Source: Sporobacter termitidis DSM 10068 (GTDB taxonomy: Bacteria > Bacillota > Clostridia > Oscillospirales > Oscillospiraceae). Taken from it: a stretch of 64,000 nt of DNA. The notes beneath the pieces are model-generated. The model was not told the DNA's origin. It made no database searches and was given only the letters and a program-made list of their open reading frames with translations. This document shows positions 41,696 through 50,203 of this stretch, piece by piece (the first letter of the stretch is position 1; each line of letters opens with the position of its first letter). Both the position numbers and the translations under genes were made by a program. The stretch lies in contig NZ_FQXV01000002.1 of the NCBI RefSeq assembly GCF_900130065.1, positions 186,001 through 250,000 of the forward strand, written 5' to 3'.

Positions 41696-43321
41696 TTGTC
41701 CGAAACAAAAAAACAAAATTATCTGAAGGGCGCGGCGATTCTGGCGGCGACGGGCATCCTCACAAAGATCATCACCGCCGTCTACAAGATCCCCGTGCTC
41801 AATCTGCTGGGCGATACGGGCGCCGGACATTTTCAGATCGCGCTGAATCTGTACACGCTGCTTTTGACGATCTCGACGGCCGGCATACCCGTGGCGCTTT
41901 CCAGGCTCGTTTCGGCGGCCTCCTCCACGGGGCGGGACCGGCTCGTCAAGCGATACTTTTCTGTTGCGCTTCCCTTTTTTGCGCTCCTCGGCCTTGTTCT
42001 GACACTCATCATGCTGATTTTCGCCGACCCACTGGCGTCGTTTATGGGGGACGTCCAGGGCGGCCTCGGCATCCAGGTCCTGGCGCCCGCCGTATTTTTC
42101 AGCTGCGTCATCTCGATCTACAGGGGCTATTTCCAGGGCCACAACAATATGATCCCCACGGCCGTGTCGCAGCTGATGGAGGCCCTGAGCAAGTTTATCA
42201 TCGGCCTTTTGATCGTCTGGCTCCTGATCCAGGCGGGCTACGACTCCTCCGTGGCCACGGCCGGCTCCTACGTCGGCAGCACCATCGGCCTCGGGCTCTG
42301 TATTCCCGTCCTGATTTTCCTGAAATTCCGGTTCGATAAGCGCAGCGCCCATCACCGCCTGCCGGTCCACGACCGCGAGACGGCGGGGAGAGGCGCCGTC
42401 CTGCTCCAGATCTTCAAGGTCAGCATTCCGATCACGCTGGGCTCGTCCATTCTGAATATCATGACCTTTGCCGATACAAAGATCGTCATGAGCAGGCTTC
42501 AGGACGGCGCGCATTTTACCTATGAGCAGGCGCTGGCCCTCTACGGCGTCTATACCAAAGGGCTTTCCGTCTTCAACTTCCCGTCGTCGCTCATCGTCCC
42601 GGTCGCCGTCAGCATCGTCCCGGTGATCGCCGCGGCGATCGCCACCGGCCGCCACCGGGAGGCCAAGGGGATCATGGAGTCCTCCCTGAAGCTGACGAAC
42701 CTGATCGCCATGCCGGCCGGCGTCGGTATGGCCATCCTGTCCGTGCCGATCTTCAAGGTCCTGTACTGGAACAGCAACCCCATCGGGCCGGCGCTGCTGG
42801 CCACATTCGGCATCGCCTCTTACTTCATGTGCGCCCAGCTGGTGACCATCGGCATACTCCAGGCCACCGGCCATGAAAAAATACCGCTCGTCACATGCAC
42901 GGTCGGCGGGCTATTTCAGATCGCGCTGGACGCGTACCTCACCGGCCAGCCGGATATCAACATCATGGGCTCGCCCTTCGGGACGCTCATCTGCTACGGG
43001 GCCATCACGATACTGAACCTCATGTTCATCAATTTCAAGGTCTCCGAAAGGCCGGAGCTGTCGAAGGTCTTTGTAAAGCCCGCCCTGTGCACCGCCGTGA
43101 TGGGCGTTGCCGCCTGGGCGGTCTACGAGCTCCTGTTCAAGGCCGGCGCGGAGACGCTGGGCGACGGCCGTTTGGCCCTCGCGGTGTACTTGTTCGGCGC
43201 CATCGCGGCCGCCGTACTCGTCTACGGCATTCTTGTTATCGCCACCAAAACGGTCACCAGAGACGACATGAGGCTCATTCCGAGGGGCGAAAGGATCGCA
43301 AATTTCCTAAAAATCAAGTGA
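41696..43321 (+). CDS. SpoVB/MurJ-like polysaccharide flippase
   Basis: This 541-residue MOP-superfamily transporter has about 14 membrane helices, beginning KGAAILAATGILTKIITAVYKIPVLNLLGDTGAGHFQIAL. The family fits lipid-linked wall-precursor or spore-cortex precursor export (MurJ, SpoVB, YabM). It lies directly before mazG, as yabM lies before yabN in Bacillus subtilis, which supports a YabM-type assignment. The start is TTG 41696 with GGGTGG at a 5-base gap; no ATG is available before the first conserved residues. Substrate is inferred from the family only. Confidence 0.88.
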   Translation: MSETKKQNYLKGAAILAATGILTKIITAVYKIPVLNLLGDTGAGHFQIALNLYTLLLTISTAGIPVALSRLVSAASSTGRDRLVKRYFSVALPFFALLGLVLTLIMLIFADPLASFMGDVQGGLGIQVLAPAVFFSCVISIYRGYFQGHNNMIPTAVSQLMEALSKFIIGLLIVWLLIQAGYDSSVATAGSYVGSTIGLGLCIPVLIFLKFRFDKRSAHHRLPVHDRETAGRGAVLLQIFKVSIPITLGSSILNIMTFADTKIVMSRLQDGAHFTYEQALALYGVYTKGLSVFNFPSSLIVPVAVSIVPVIAAAIATGRHREAKGIMESSLKLTNLIAMPAGVGMAILSVPIFKVLYWNSNPIGPALLATFGIASYFMCAQLVTIGILQATGHEKIPLVTCTVGGLFQIALDAYLTGQPDINIMGSPFGTLICYGAITILNLMFINFKVSERPELSKVFVKPALCTAVMGVAAWAVYELLFKAGAETLGDGRLALAVYLFGAIAAAVLVYGILVIATKTVTRDDMRLIPRGERIANFLKIK

Positions 43322-43377
43322 AATCAATGTTTTTTTTTAAAAATATTCAGAAATAGGCTTGCGGAACAGGGGAAAGT

Positions 43378-44187
43378 ATGGTAAATTTTGAAAACAAAGA
43401 TCGCTACGGCGTGGAAGACCTCAGAAAATTGATCTCTGTCCTGCGCGGTCCGGGCGGCTGCCCGTGGGACGCGGAGCAGACGCACGAGAGCATCCGGCGC
43501 AATTTTCTGGAGGAAGCGTACGAGGCGGTCGAGGCCATCGACGAACAGGACCCGACCCATCTCTGCGAGGAGCTGGGCGACGTTTTGATGCAGGTCATGT
43601 TTCATGCCGACATCGAGGCCGACGCCGGGCGGTTCAATCTGGACGACGTGGCCGATATGACCGTGAAGAAGCTGATCTCGCGCCACCCCCACGTCTTTGG
43701 CGACGTGGCTGTCAGCGGGAGCGGCGACGTCCTCGCCAACTGGGATGTTCTCAAGCGCATCGAAAAGCACCAGGAGACGGTGGCCGATTCCCTCGCCGCG
43801 GTGGCCAAAAGCTTGCCGGGCCTGTGGCGCGCCGAGAAAATCCAGAAAAAGGCATCCAAGGTCGGTTTCGACTGGCCGGACGCGGCCGGCGCCCTGGACA
43901 AGCTCCAGGAGGAGCTGGACGAGCTGGCGGACGCGGTCAGGACGGGCGGCAATACCCGCGAGGAGCTGGGCGACCTGTTCTTTTCCGCCGTCAACGTGGG
44001 GCGCTTTCTGAAAATCGACCCCGAGGAAGCGGTCCAGGCCTCCTGCGACAAGTTCATCCTGAGATTCAGGCATCTGGAGGCCGCAGCGCTGGCGCAGGGG
44101 CGCAAGCTGGAGGAAATGACCCTCCAGGAGCTGGACGAGCTCTATAAATCGGCCAAACTTGCATTAGAGAACAAATACGACGCATGA
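43378..44187 (+). CDS. mazG: Nucleoside triphosphate pyrophosphohydrolase MazG
   Basis: MazG hydrolyses (d)NTPs to monophosphates and pyrophosphate as a house-cleaning enzyme. The 269 residues hold two MazG domains. The first has LRGPGGCPWDAEQTHESIRRNFLEEAYEAVEAI and EELGDVLMQVMFHADI; the second, more conserved, has DKLQEELDELADAV and EELGDLFFSAVNVGRFL. The ExxED-type metal residues appear in both. The N-terminal methylase domain found in Bacillus YabN is absent, so this is the short form. ATG 43378 follows GGGAAAGT. It is upstream of hup. Confidence 0.95.
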   Translation: MVNFENKDRYGVEDLRKLISVLRGPGGCPWDAEQTHESIRRNFLEEAYEAVEAIDEQDPTHLCEELGDVLMQVMFHADIEADAGRFNLDDVADMTVKKLISRHPHVFGDVAVSGSGDVLANWDVLKRIEKHQETVADSLAAVAKSLPGLWRAEKIQKKASKVGFDWPDAAGALDKLQEELDELADAVRTGGNTREELGDLFFSAVNVGRFLKIDPEEAVQASCDKFILRFRHLEAAALAQGRKLEEMTLQELDELYKSAKLALENKYDA

Positions 44188-44241
44188 TTTCGTATTTTTC
44201 TTTAACAATAAAAGAAGCACATATATAGGAGGATGGTACTA

Positions 44242-44517
44242 ATGAATAAAGCAGACCTCATCAGCAAAATCGCCATGAATTCCGGTCTTTCCAAAAAAGA
44301 CAGCGAAAAGGCTCTTGCCGCCGCCATCGACGCAATCACCGATTCCCTCAAGGCCGGCGAAAAAGTTCAGCTTGTGGGTTTCGGCATTTTCGACGTCAAG
44401 GAGCGCGCCGCCCGCACGGGCCGCAACCCGAAGACAAAAGAGGCGATCAAGATTCCTTCGTCCAGAACGCCGCAGTTTAAGGCCGGCAAGGCTCTGAAGG
44501 ACGCTGTTGCGAAGTAG
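44242..44517 (+). CDS. hup: HU family DNA-binding protein
   Basis: HU is the small nucleoid protein that bends DNA. The 91-residue sequence [20 protein letters not shown] has the alpha-helical dimer base, then [44 protein letters not shown] with the beta-arm RNPKT and the intercalating proline. ATG 44242 is nine bases after AGGAGG (44227-44232); the ATG at 44233 touches the ribosome site and is unlikely. It stands between mazG and rqcP, a position seen in other Clostridia. Confidence 0.97.
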   Translation: MNKADLISKIAMNSGLSKKDSEKALAAAIDAITDSLKAGEKVQLVGFGIFDVKERAARTGRNPKTKEAIKIPSSRTPQFKAGKALKDAVAK

Positions 44518-44582
44518 TCTGCCTGCTGCGCGCGCCTGTTTATAGGGCTTGTAAGCGCAGCGGTTCATCGTTTTTCGCAATG

Positions 44583-44700
44583 CCTGCCGAGCAGGTATTA
44601 TACCGTGCATGGGCGCATTGCGCCCGTGCACCTGAATTTACGCCGCGGTGCAAAGCACCGCATGACATATACCACATCTGCGCGCAGGTGTGATATAATA
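44583..44700. repeat. Array of mini-hairpins joined by AT-rich spacers (array 2)
   Basis: Successive stem-loops are CCTGC-CGA-GCAGG (44583-44595), a 12-bp stem around GGGCGC-ATT-GCGCCC (about 44605-44631), GCGGTGC-AAA-GCACCGC (44645-44661) and ACATCTGC-GC-GCAGGTGT (about 44674-44691). Spacers are TATTATACC, CTGAATTTAC, ATGACATATACC and GATATAATAAC. The design matches array 1 at 9561-9705. The last spacer holds an extended -10 box (TGATATAAT, 44691-44699) that could serve rqcP. Confidence 0.55.
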
Positions 44701-44731
44701 ACGGCACGGATAAATTCGTGCCGTTATTTTT
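44698..44731 (+). terminator. Terminator after hup
   Basis: ATAACGGCACG (44698-44708) pairs with CGTGCCGTTAT (44717-44727), followed by TTTTTATAT. It separates hup from rqcP, which starts 19 bases further on. Confidence 0.8.
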
Positions 44732-44749
44732 ATATCCGCGGGAGGTACT

Positions 44750-44992
44750 ATGAGGCTCGACAAATACCTGAAGGTGTCCAGGCTGATCAAACGGCGCACC
44801 GTGGCCAACGACGCCTGCGACAACGACCACGTCACGGTCAACGGGCGGCAGGCCAAGGCGTCCTACGAGGTAAAGCTCGGCGACGTCATTGAAATCCGCT
44901 TCGGCCAGCGCCTGTTAAAAGTGGAGGTCCTGAGCCTCAGCGAGCACGCGCCAAAGGCGGAGGCCGGCGCGATGTACCGCGAGATCGTCTAA
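44750..44992 (+). CDS. rqcP: S4-domain RNA-binding protein RqcP
   Basis: The 80-residue protein is an S4 RNA-binding domain (MRLDKYLKVSRLIKRRTVANDAC, VTVNGRQAKASYEVKLGDVIEIRFG) of the YabO/RqcP type. It supports RqcH in adding C-terminal tails to stalled nascent chains on 50S subunits. ATG 44750 has GGGAGG upstream. In Bacillus subtilis yabO follows yabM and yabN and precedes yabP, yabQ and divIC. Here the first part of that order is kept, with hup inserted, but the genes after it are different. The heat-shock protein Hsp15 is a less likely alternative because of the synteny. Confidence 0.9.
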   Translation: MRLDKYLKVSRLIKRRTVANDACDNDHVTVNGRQAKASYEVKLGDVIEIRFGQRLLKVEVLSLSEHAPKAEAGAMYREIV

Positions 44993-45009
44993 AGCGGCGG
45001 GGTGAGCAT

Positions 45010-46341
45010 TTGAAACCGTTCAAATGGGATAAGAAATACCTCTACTGGGGCATCACCGCTTTTCTTGTCATTATCAGCAGCATCGTCTTTTTCCTCGGTC
45101 TCAGCAGGCTGTCGGTCATCTGGGCGGCGCTCAGGCGCATCGTCGCCGCGCTTTCGCCGATCCTCTACGGCCTTGTCTTCGCGTATCTTCTCAACAAGCT
45201 GATGAGCTTATTTGAAGCCAGCTTCCTTGACCGGGCCGGCCGGCGCCTGTCTCCCGACAACCCGGCGCGGGCCAAGAGCATCTCCAGGGCCTTCGGCGTC
45301 ATCCTGACATTCATCGTCCTGCTCGTCATCGTCGGCGGGACACTGGCGCTCATCATCCCGCAGATCTATGTGAGCGTCCAGAGCCTCGTGCACCGGCTTC
45401 CGAGCTACTACACATCGGTAGTCGGCTGGTCCAGCGCGTTTCTGTCGGACAACCCGAACCTGGAAAGCTCCGTGGCGGAATTTTTCGGCAACATCACGAA
45501 CAGCCTGACAAGCTGGCTCCAGACGACGCTGCTGTCCAGAACGGACCAGATCATCACCAACGTGACGACCGGCGTTTTCAACTTCCTGAAGGAGCTCGCC
45601 AGCATCGTCATCGGCTTTATCGTCTCGATCTACCTCCTCCATCACAAGGAGCGGTTCAGCGCCCAGTGCAAGCGCCTTCTCTACGGCTTTTTCAAGCCCC
45701 GGCGCGCCAACAGCATCCTCAAAAGCGCCCGCTTTCTCGACAAGACCGTCGGCGGCTTCTTCCTGGGCAAGATCATTGAATCCATCATCGTCGGAATGAT
45801 CAGCTACATTTTCCTGGTGATTTTCAGGATGCCTTATGCGGTGCTCATCGCCGTCCTTTTGACGGTGACGAACCTGATCCCGTTTTTCGGCGTCTTTATC
45901 GGCGCTGTGCCTTCCGCGCTCATGATCCTCCTGGAGGACCCCCTGAAATGCCTTATCTTCGTCATATATATCATCGTGCTGCACATGTTTGCCAGCAACA
46001 TCCTGGCGCCCCGCGTCCAGGGCGAGACGATCGGCCTGGGCGGGTTCTGGGTCCTGTTTGCCATCCTGCTTTTCGGCGGCCTTTTCGGCTTTTGGGGGCT
46101 GCTGCTGGGCGTGCCGGTCTTTGCCGTGATTTATGCCGCCATCTCGGGCTATAATAGAAATCAGCTCCGTAAAAAGAATTATCCGGTATCGACGGCGGCC
46201 TATGAGAACATCCTGTGCATCGATCCGGAAACCGGCGCCCCTGTCTGCAGGGCCGACGGGGAAACGGGCAAAAAAGCGAAAGGGAACACGGCCAAGAAAC
46301 ATGATCAGGACCATCAGGACGACGCTCCAAAAGACCATTGA
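45010..46341 (+). CDS. AI-2E family transporter
   Basis: The 443-residue membrane protein has about eight helices: two near the N-terminus (YWGITAFLVIISSIVFFLGL and AALSPILYGLVFAYLLNKLMS), one at FGVILTFIVLLVIVGGTLALI, then a soluble loop and a C-terminal bundle with IPFFGVFIGAVPSALMILL and LGGFWVLFAILLFGGLFGFWGLLLGVPVFAVIYA. This is the AI-2E (TqsA/PerM) family, whose members move small signals or ions; Bacillus homologues act as antiporters. The start is TTG 45010 after GGGGTG. The last 90 residues are charged and cytoplasmic. The substrate is unknown. Confidence 0.87.
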   Translation: MKPFKWDKKYLYWGITAFLVIISSIVFFLGLSRLSVIWAALRRIVAALSPILYGLVFAYLLNKLMSLFEASFLDRAGRRLSPDNPARAKSISRAFGVILTFIVLLVIVGGTLALIIPQIYVSVQSLVHRLPSYYTSVVGWSSAFLSDNPNLESSVAEFFGNITNSLTSWLQTTLLSRTDQIITNVTTGVFNFLKELASIVIGFIVSIYLLHHKERFSAQCKRLLYGFFKPRRANSILKSARFLDKTVGGFFLGKIIESIIVGMISYIFLVIFRMPYAVLIAVLLTVTNLIPFFGVFIGAVPSALMILLEDPLKCLIFVIYIIVLHMFASNILAPRVQGETIGLGGFWVLFAILLFGGLFGFWGLLLGVPVFAVIYAAISGYNRNQLRKKNYPVSTAAYENILCIDPETGAPVCRADGETGKKAKGNTAKKHDQDHQDDAPKDH

Positions 46342-46750
46342 GTTTTTGAAGAGCCCCCGCGGTGAAACCCTCCGGTACGTCATCATCGGCGGCTGCACGA
46401 CGCTTGTGGACTATTTCTCTTATCAGATGATGATCGCCTTCCTGCACATGAGCGTCACCGCCAGCAACGCGGTCAGCACGGCGCTGGCCATCCTGTTTGC
46501 GTACATCACCAACAAGCTTGTCGTCTTTTTCAGCCGGACCGTGGGTCTTGCCGGGCTGGCCCTGGAGCTTGCGCGGTTCCTCGCGTCGCGGCTTTTTACG
46601 ATGGTATTGGAATTCGCCGGCGTTTACCTGCTCGTCAATATACTCGGGCAGGACTACCGGCTGGGGAAAGCCGAAACGATCGTGCTCGTCGTCATCGTCA
46701 ACTATGTCCTCAGCAAGCTGTTCGTCTTCCGCAAAGATCAACCGCAGTAA
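46301..46750 (+). CDS. GtrA-like membrane protein
   Basis: The 149-residue protein has the GtrA/DPMS layout of four membrane helices. LRYVIIGGCTTLVDYFSYQMMI contains the family G-x-x-x-x-x-x-D signature; AVSTALAILFAYITNKLVVFF, LFTMVLEFAGVYLLVNIL and TIVLVVIVNYVLSKLFVF follow, ending in a charged FRKDQ tail. Such proteins help flip or supply isoprenoid-linked sugars for wall glycosylation. ATG 46301 overlaps the end of the transporter gene by 41 bases, which suggests co-transcription; the ribosome site is weak. A longer frame upstream lies inside the transporter gene and is not real. Confidence 0.8.
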   Translation: MIRTIRTTLQKTIEFLKSPRGETLRYVIIGGCTTLVDYFSYQMMIAFLHMSVTASNAVSTALAILFAYITNKLVVFFSRTVGLAGLALELARFLASRLFTMVLEFAGVYLLVNILGQDYRLGKAETIVLVVIVNYVLSKLFVFRKDQPQ

Positions 46751-46907
46751 AGCTCCTGCCGGCCTCGGGTAGTCACATGCTGCCCGGGGCTGTCGTTTGC
46801 GTATCGCGCCGGCGCGTGCTGTCAGGATATACCTTCGGAGGCGGATATCAGCGCCATTTCGATGCTTTCGGCCCCTTTAAGGTACTTTTACAAATTGTTC
46901 ACCATTA

Positions 46908-46936
46908 TTGCAAAAAGCGTATTATGATAGTATCAT
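46908..46936 (+). promoter_or_regulatory. Possible promoter of the two-component system
   Basis: TTGCAA (46908-46913), a 17-base spacer and TATCAT (46931-46936) lie 73 bases before the response-regulator GTG. A second -10 candidate, TATTAT (46919-46924), overlaps it. The rest of the 260-base gap shows no gene. Confidence 0.45.
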
Positions 46937-47009
46937 CAATCTCAATGATAAACTTTATATGTTTTGTACATAATTGTACTGATAAAGACGATTCAAGGGA
47001 GGTATTTCA

Positions 47010-47699
47010 GTGCCGAAAAAAGCGCTTGTGATCGAAGACGACATCAATATCGCCGAGCTTCTGCGTCTGTATCTGGAAAAGGACGGATTCGAAGTCCACA
47101 TCGCCGACAACGGCGGCAAGGGTGTCTCCGACTTTGAGCGCCTGAAGCCGGACCTCGTCCTTCTCGATATCATGCTGCCCGTTTTAGACGGCTGGGCCGT
47201 CTGCCGCGAGATCCGCAGCACCTCCAAGGTCCCCATCATCATGCTGACGGCCAAGGGCGAAACCTTTGACAAGGTCTCCGGCCTGGAGATGGGCGCGGAC
47301 GACTATATCGTCAAGCCCTTTGAGGTCAAGGAGCTGCTGGCCCGCGTCCACGCCGTCATGCGCCGGTCCGAGACGGACGACGACAAGGAGACGAAAAAGC
47401 TCGTGTTCGACAAGCTGGTCATCGACATGGACTCCTTCGAGCTGCTGGTGGACGGAAAGAAGATCGACGCCCCGCCCAAGGAAATGGAGCTTTTATACCA
47501 CCTGGCCCAGACGCCCAACAGAGTCTATACCCGCAACCAGCTCCTGGACGAGGTGTGGGGCTTTGACTATTTCGGAGATTCGCGCACCGTGGACGTACAT
47601 ATCAAGCGGCTGCGGGAGAAGCTCGAAAACGTGAGCGACAAGTGGTCTTTGAAAACGGTGTGGGGCGTGGGCTATAAATTCGAGCTGAACGGCGCATGA
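47010..47699 (+). CDS. OmpR/PhoB-type response regulator
   Basis: The 229-residue protein has a receiver domain with acidic pocket IEDDINIAEL, phosphoacceptor Asp53 (LVLLDIMLP), the conserved MLTAKGE threonine and IVKPFEVKELLARV lysine. A winged-helix DNA-binding domain follows (about 130-229: PPKEMELLYHLAQTPNRVYTRNQLLDEVWGFDYFGDSRTVDVHIKRLREKL). GTG 47010 follows AGGGAGG at 7 bases. Its last four bases overlap the kinase start. The partner kinase has no recognisable ligand domain, so the signal is unknown; wall or phosphate stress control is common for this subgroup. Confidence 0.93.
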   Translation: MPKKALVIEDDINIAELLRLYLEKDGFEVHIADNGGKGVSDFERLKPDLVLLDIMLPVLDGWAVCREIRSTSKVPIIMLTAKGETFDKVSGLEMGADDYIVKPFEVKELLARVHAVMRRSETDDDKETKKLVFDKLVIDMDSFELLVDGKKIDAPPKEMELLYHLAQTPNRVYTRNQLLDEVWGFDYFGDSRTVDVHIKRLREKLENVSDKWSLKTVWGVGYKFELNGA

Positions 47700-49129
47700 A
47701 AAAAAGCATCTATATCCGCAATTTCTATACGACGGCCAGCATCGTCTTCCTGAGCTTTCTCATCCTCGGCAGTGTGTTTGTCACGTGGAGCTACAGGCTC
47801 GTGGTCAGTGAAAAACAGAAGGCCATGGCCTACAATCTGGACGAGGTCGCCAATTTGGCCGTCGCTTTCAGCGAGGATTCAGACCTCTCCGATGTCCGGC
47901 TTCGCATGTTTCTTACCAGCATCTCCCACGGCACGGGCTTCGAGGTCCTGCTGGCATACCCCGACGGCACCGTGGCCTCCACCTCCGACCCTCGGTACTT
48001 CAGCCCGCAGCTGGGCAAAATCGTGCCCGGCAATATTTTGTCGCAGATCAAATCGGGCAAGGGCTTTAGCCAGAACACCAACCTGGACGGCATTTATGAC
48101 GAGGTCCGGTATGTCATGGGCGTCGCGCTCGTCAGCCCGGATTACGGCAAGACCATCGGTTACGTCTTTCTGTCCGGCGACTCCACCGACACGGTCCATC
48201 TCTGGCGGCAGTTTGCGGGCGTCTTCCTTTTCGTTTCGGCCATCGTTTTGCTGGTTGTCTTTATTGTATCGTTCATTACCACCAAAAAGCAGGCCAAGCC
48301 GCTCAACGAGATGGCGCTGGCCGCCCGGCGCTTCGCCAGGGGCGACTTTTCGACCCGGGTCAACAACGAGGACTGCCGGGTGGACGAAATCGGCGAACTG
48401 ACGGACGCGTTTAACACCATGGCCGACTCCCTGGAGCGGTCGGAGAGTCTGCGGCGGGACTTTATCGCCAACGTCTCCCACGAGCTGAAAACGCCCATGA
48501 CCGTCATTTCCGGATTTTCCGACGGCATCCTGGACGGCACCATCCCGCCGGAGAACGAGAAAAAGTATCTGGAGGTCATCTCCTCTGAGACAAAGCGCCT
48601 GTCGCGCCTTGTGAAAACGATGCTGGACATGTCCCGCATCCAGTCGGCCTCCGCCGAGTCCGTGCTGCGCGGCACCTTTGATATCGCCGAGGTCATCCGC
48701 CTGGCGCTGCTGAGCCTGGGCGGCAAAATCGACGACAAGGGGCTGGACGTGGACGCCGAGCTCCCGGAAGAGGCCATCGTCACCCGCGGCGACAAGGACG
48801 CCATCACCCAGGTCGTCTACAACCTCATCGACAACGCCGTCAAATTCGCGGAAAAGGGCTCCGCCATCCGCCTAGCCCTTTGGAAGCAGGGGCACAAGGC
48901 CTATGTCTCCGTGGAAAACAAGGGCGAGACGATCCCGGCGGAGGAAATGCCGCTCATCTTCGACAGGTTCCATAAGACGGACCGGTCCCGCAGCGAGAAC
49001 CGCGACGGCGTCGGGCTGGGGCTCTACATCGTCAAAACGATCCTCGACAACCACAACGAGGACATCTTTGTCACCAGTAGCGACGGCGTGACAAAATTCA
49101 CCTTTACGCTGAAGCTGGCGGCCCACTGA
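47696..49129 (+). CDS. Sensor histidine kinase
   Basis: The 477-residue kinase has membrane helices at about 14-36 and 166-190 that bracket an external sensor region of about 130 residues (GTGFEVLLAYPDGTVASTSDPRYFSPQLG and GVALVSPDYGKTIGYVFLSGD), which looks PAS/Cache-like. It continues with a HAMP domain (about 192-245), the dimerisation helix with phosphoacceptor His262 (NVSHELKTPMTVISGFSDGI) and an ATPase domain (VVYNLIDNAVKFAE, then DGVGLGLYIVKTIL). It overlaps the response-regulator stop by four bases (ATGA), so the two are translationally coupled. A 16-bp terminator stem lies about 215 bases downstream. Confidence 0.93.
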   Translation: MKKSIYIRNFYTTASIVFLSFLILGSVFVTWSYRLVVSEKQKAMAYNLDEVANLAVAFSEDSDLSDVRLRMFLTSISHGTGFEVLLAYPDGTVASTSDPRYFSPQLGKIVPGNILSQIKSGKGFSQNTNLDGIYDEVRYVMGVALVSPDYGKTIGYVFLSGDSTDTVHLWRQFAGVFLFVSAIVLLVVFIVSFITTKKQAKPLNEMALAARRFARGDFSTRVNNEDCRVDEIGELTDAFNTMADSLERSESLRRDFIANVSHELKTPMTVISGFSDGILDGTIPPENEKKYLEVISSETKRLSRLVKTMLDMSRIQSASAESVLRGTFDIAEVIRLALLSLGGKIDDKGLDVDAELPEEAIVTRGDKDAITQVVYNLIDNAVKFAEKGSAIRLALWKQGHKAYVSVENKGETIPAEEMPLIFDRFHKTDRSRSENRDGVGLGLYIVKTILDNHNEDIFVTSSDGVTKFTFTLKLAAH

Positions 49130-49343
49130 CGGCGCCGGGAAGCGACAAATTTAAATTCACAAATTATTAAAAGTCTATTCACACAAAATCTGTAAATCAG
49201 AGTTATGATGATATTGTTGAAACGGATCATAAAGCCTTCACGGTGCCCTAAGTACAAAAGCTTTCCTACCCGCTTTTTCACCGTACCTTCCTCCCCTGGC
49301 TGAATGGCCCGCTTCAAATTATCCCGAATAACTCCCTCTCTTT

Positions 49344-49380
49344 TCGAAAAGCCCCCGACCGACCGTCGGGGGCTTTTCGA
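49344..49380. terminator. Terminator after the two-component operon
   Basis: A perfect 16-bp stem (49344-49359 with 49365-49380) contains GCCCCCGAC and GTCGGGGGC with flanking AAAA and TTTT. It can work on both strands. Confidence 0.75.
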
Positions 49381-49457
49381 ATGCGTCGCTGCCTCCGCAC
49401 GGCGCCGACAGGAATGGGCCGGTATGGGAACCGGCCCCGACGGGGACGGGGGACGAC

Positions 49458-49482
49458 GGGCGATTCGTGAATCGCCCCTACA
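49458..49482. repeat. CTAC-tail hairpin, GGGCGATTC type
   Basis: GGGCGATTC (49458-49466) pairs with GAATCGCCC (49469-49477), followed by CTACA. A near-copy is at 52332-52357. Confidence 0.65.
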
Positions 49483-49555
49483 TATAACTATGAGGATAGC
49501 TGTAGGAGCGGGGTCCCATGCCGCCCTTCTTGTGCGGTGCGGCGCCGGGAGGAGT

Positions 49556-49604
49556 TCCCTCCTTCAGTCGCCTGCGGGCGACAGCTCCCTCGTCTGAGGG
49601 AGCC
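49556..49604. repeat. Single module of the palindromic repeat, copy B
   Basis: It holds CCTTCAGTC, the stem-loop with arms GTCGCC and GGCGAC, AGCTCCCTC and GAGGGAGCC, the right-hand half of copies A and D. No left half is present. Confidence 0.75.
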
Positions 49605-49674
49605 GGGGAAGAAGCCGGGGCGATGGCGGGGTTCCATGCCCACGATTCCTGTGCGGTGTGGCGCGGGGAGGAGC

Positions 49675-49807
49675 GGACGACCAATGGTCGTCCTACGGGT
49701 AAACAAGGGGATATGCCGTAGGGACGGCCATCGGCCGTTCGGATTTGTTGGCGCAGCGGCGGCCTGTGGGGAAGGACCAGCGGGGCGATGTGGACATCGC
49801 CCCCTAC
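49675..49807. repeat. Three CTAC-tail hairpins in a row
   Basis: GGACGACCA-A-TGGTCGTCC with TACGGG (49675-49699), CGTAGGG with ACGGCC-ATC-GGCCGT (49717-49738, inverted orientation) and GGGGCGATGT-GG-ACATCGCCCC with CTAC (49782-49807). Stems differ in sequence but keep perfect pairing. Confidence 0.6.
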
Positions 49808-50024
49808 GACAGATTCGACAAAAATATTTATATTTTTAAAAACGCCGATTGGCGGCGTTTGTCGTTTTATGTCGAATGAGTATGCGGGTGGATACACGGC
49901 TTTCTTATAACGAAAAAGCACACTCAGTATAACATATAACATACTGAGCGTGCCGGCGAGGGGGTCACAGCGCCCCCGAGAGGGCGTTCGGTTATAAAAA
50001 TTTGCCGGGGCGCGGCACGGGAGG

Positions 50025-50065
50025 CCCTCATCCGGCGCTGCGCGCCACCTTCCCCAAGGGGAAGG
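50025..50065 (-). repeat. Divergent single module of the palindromic repeat, copy E
   Basis: Read on the minus strand it is CCTTCCCC-TT-GGGGAAGG, TGGC, a stem GGCGC-GCA-GCGCC and GGATGAGG. That is the same order of parts as in copies A-D but with a different palindrome. Confidence 0.55.
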
Positions 50066-50203
50066 CCTGGATTCCCGCCTTCGCGGGAATGACAACACGG
50101 GGTACGGGGCACAGCCCCGCAAGGGGTATGGGGCGCAGCCCCATTAAGGGGTCATAGGGGGCGACAGCCCCCTATACCTTTATGGGCGGGCGGGTGGGCT
50201 TAT

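Larger units (their letters stand above)
49381..50203. repeat. Gene-free island of palindromic repeats
   Basis: About 0.8 kb (1.07 kb counting from the kinase stop) has no believable gene. It contains four CTAC-tail hairpins (49458-49482, 49675-49699, 49716-49740, 49782-49807), a single repeat module (49556-49604), a related module on the minus strand (50025-50065), the stem ATTCCCGC-CTTC-GCGGGAAT (50071-50090) and three tandem GGGGT-headed hairpins with a 24-25-base period (50099-50177). Confidence 0.7.
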
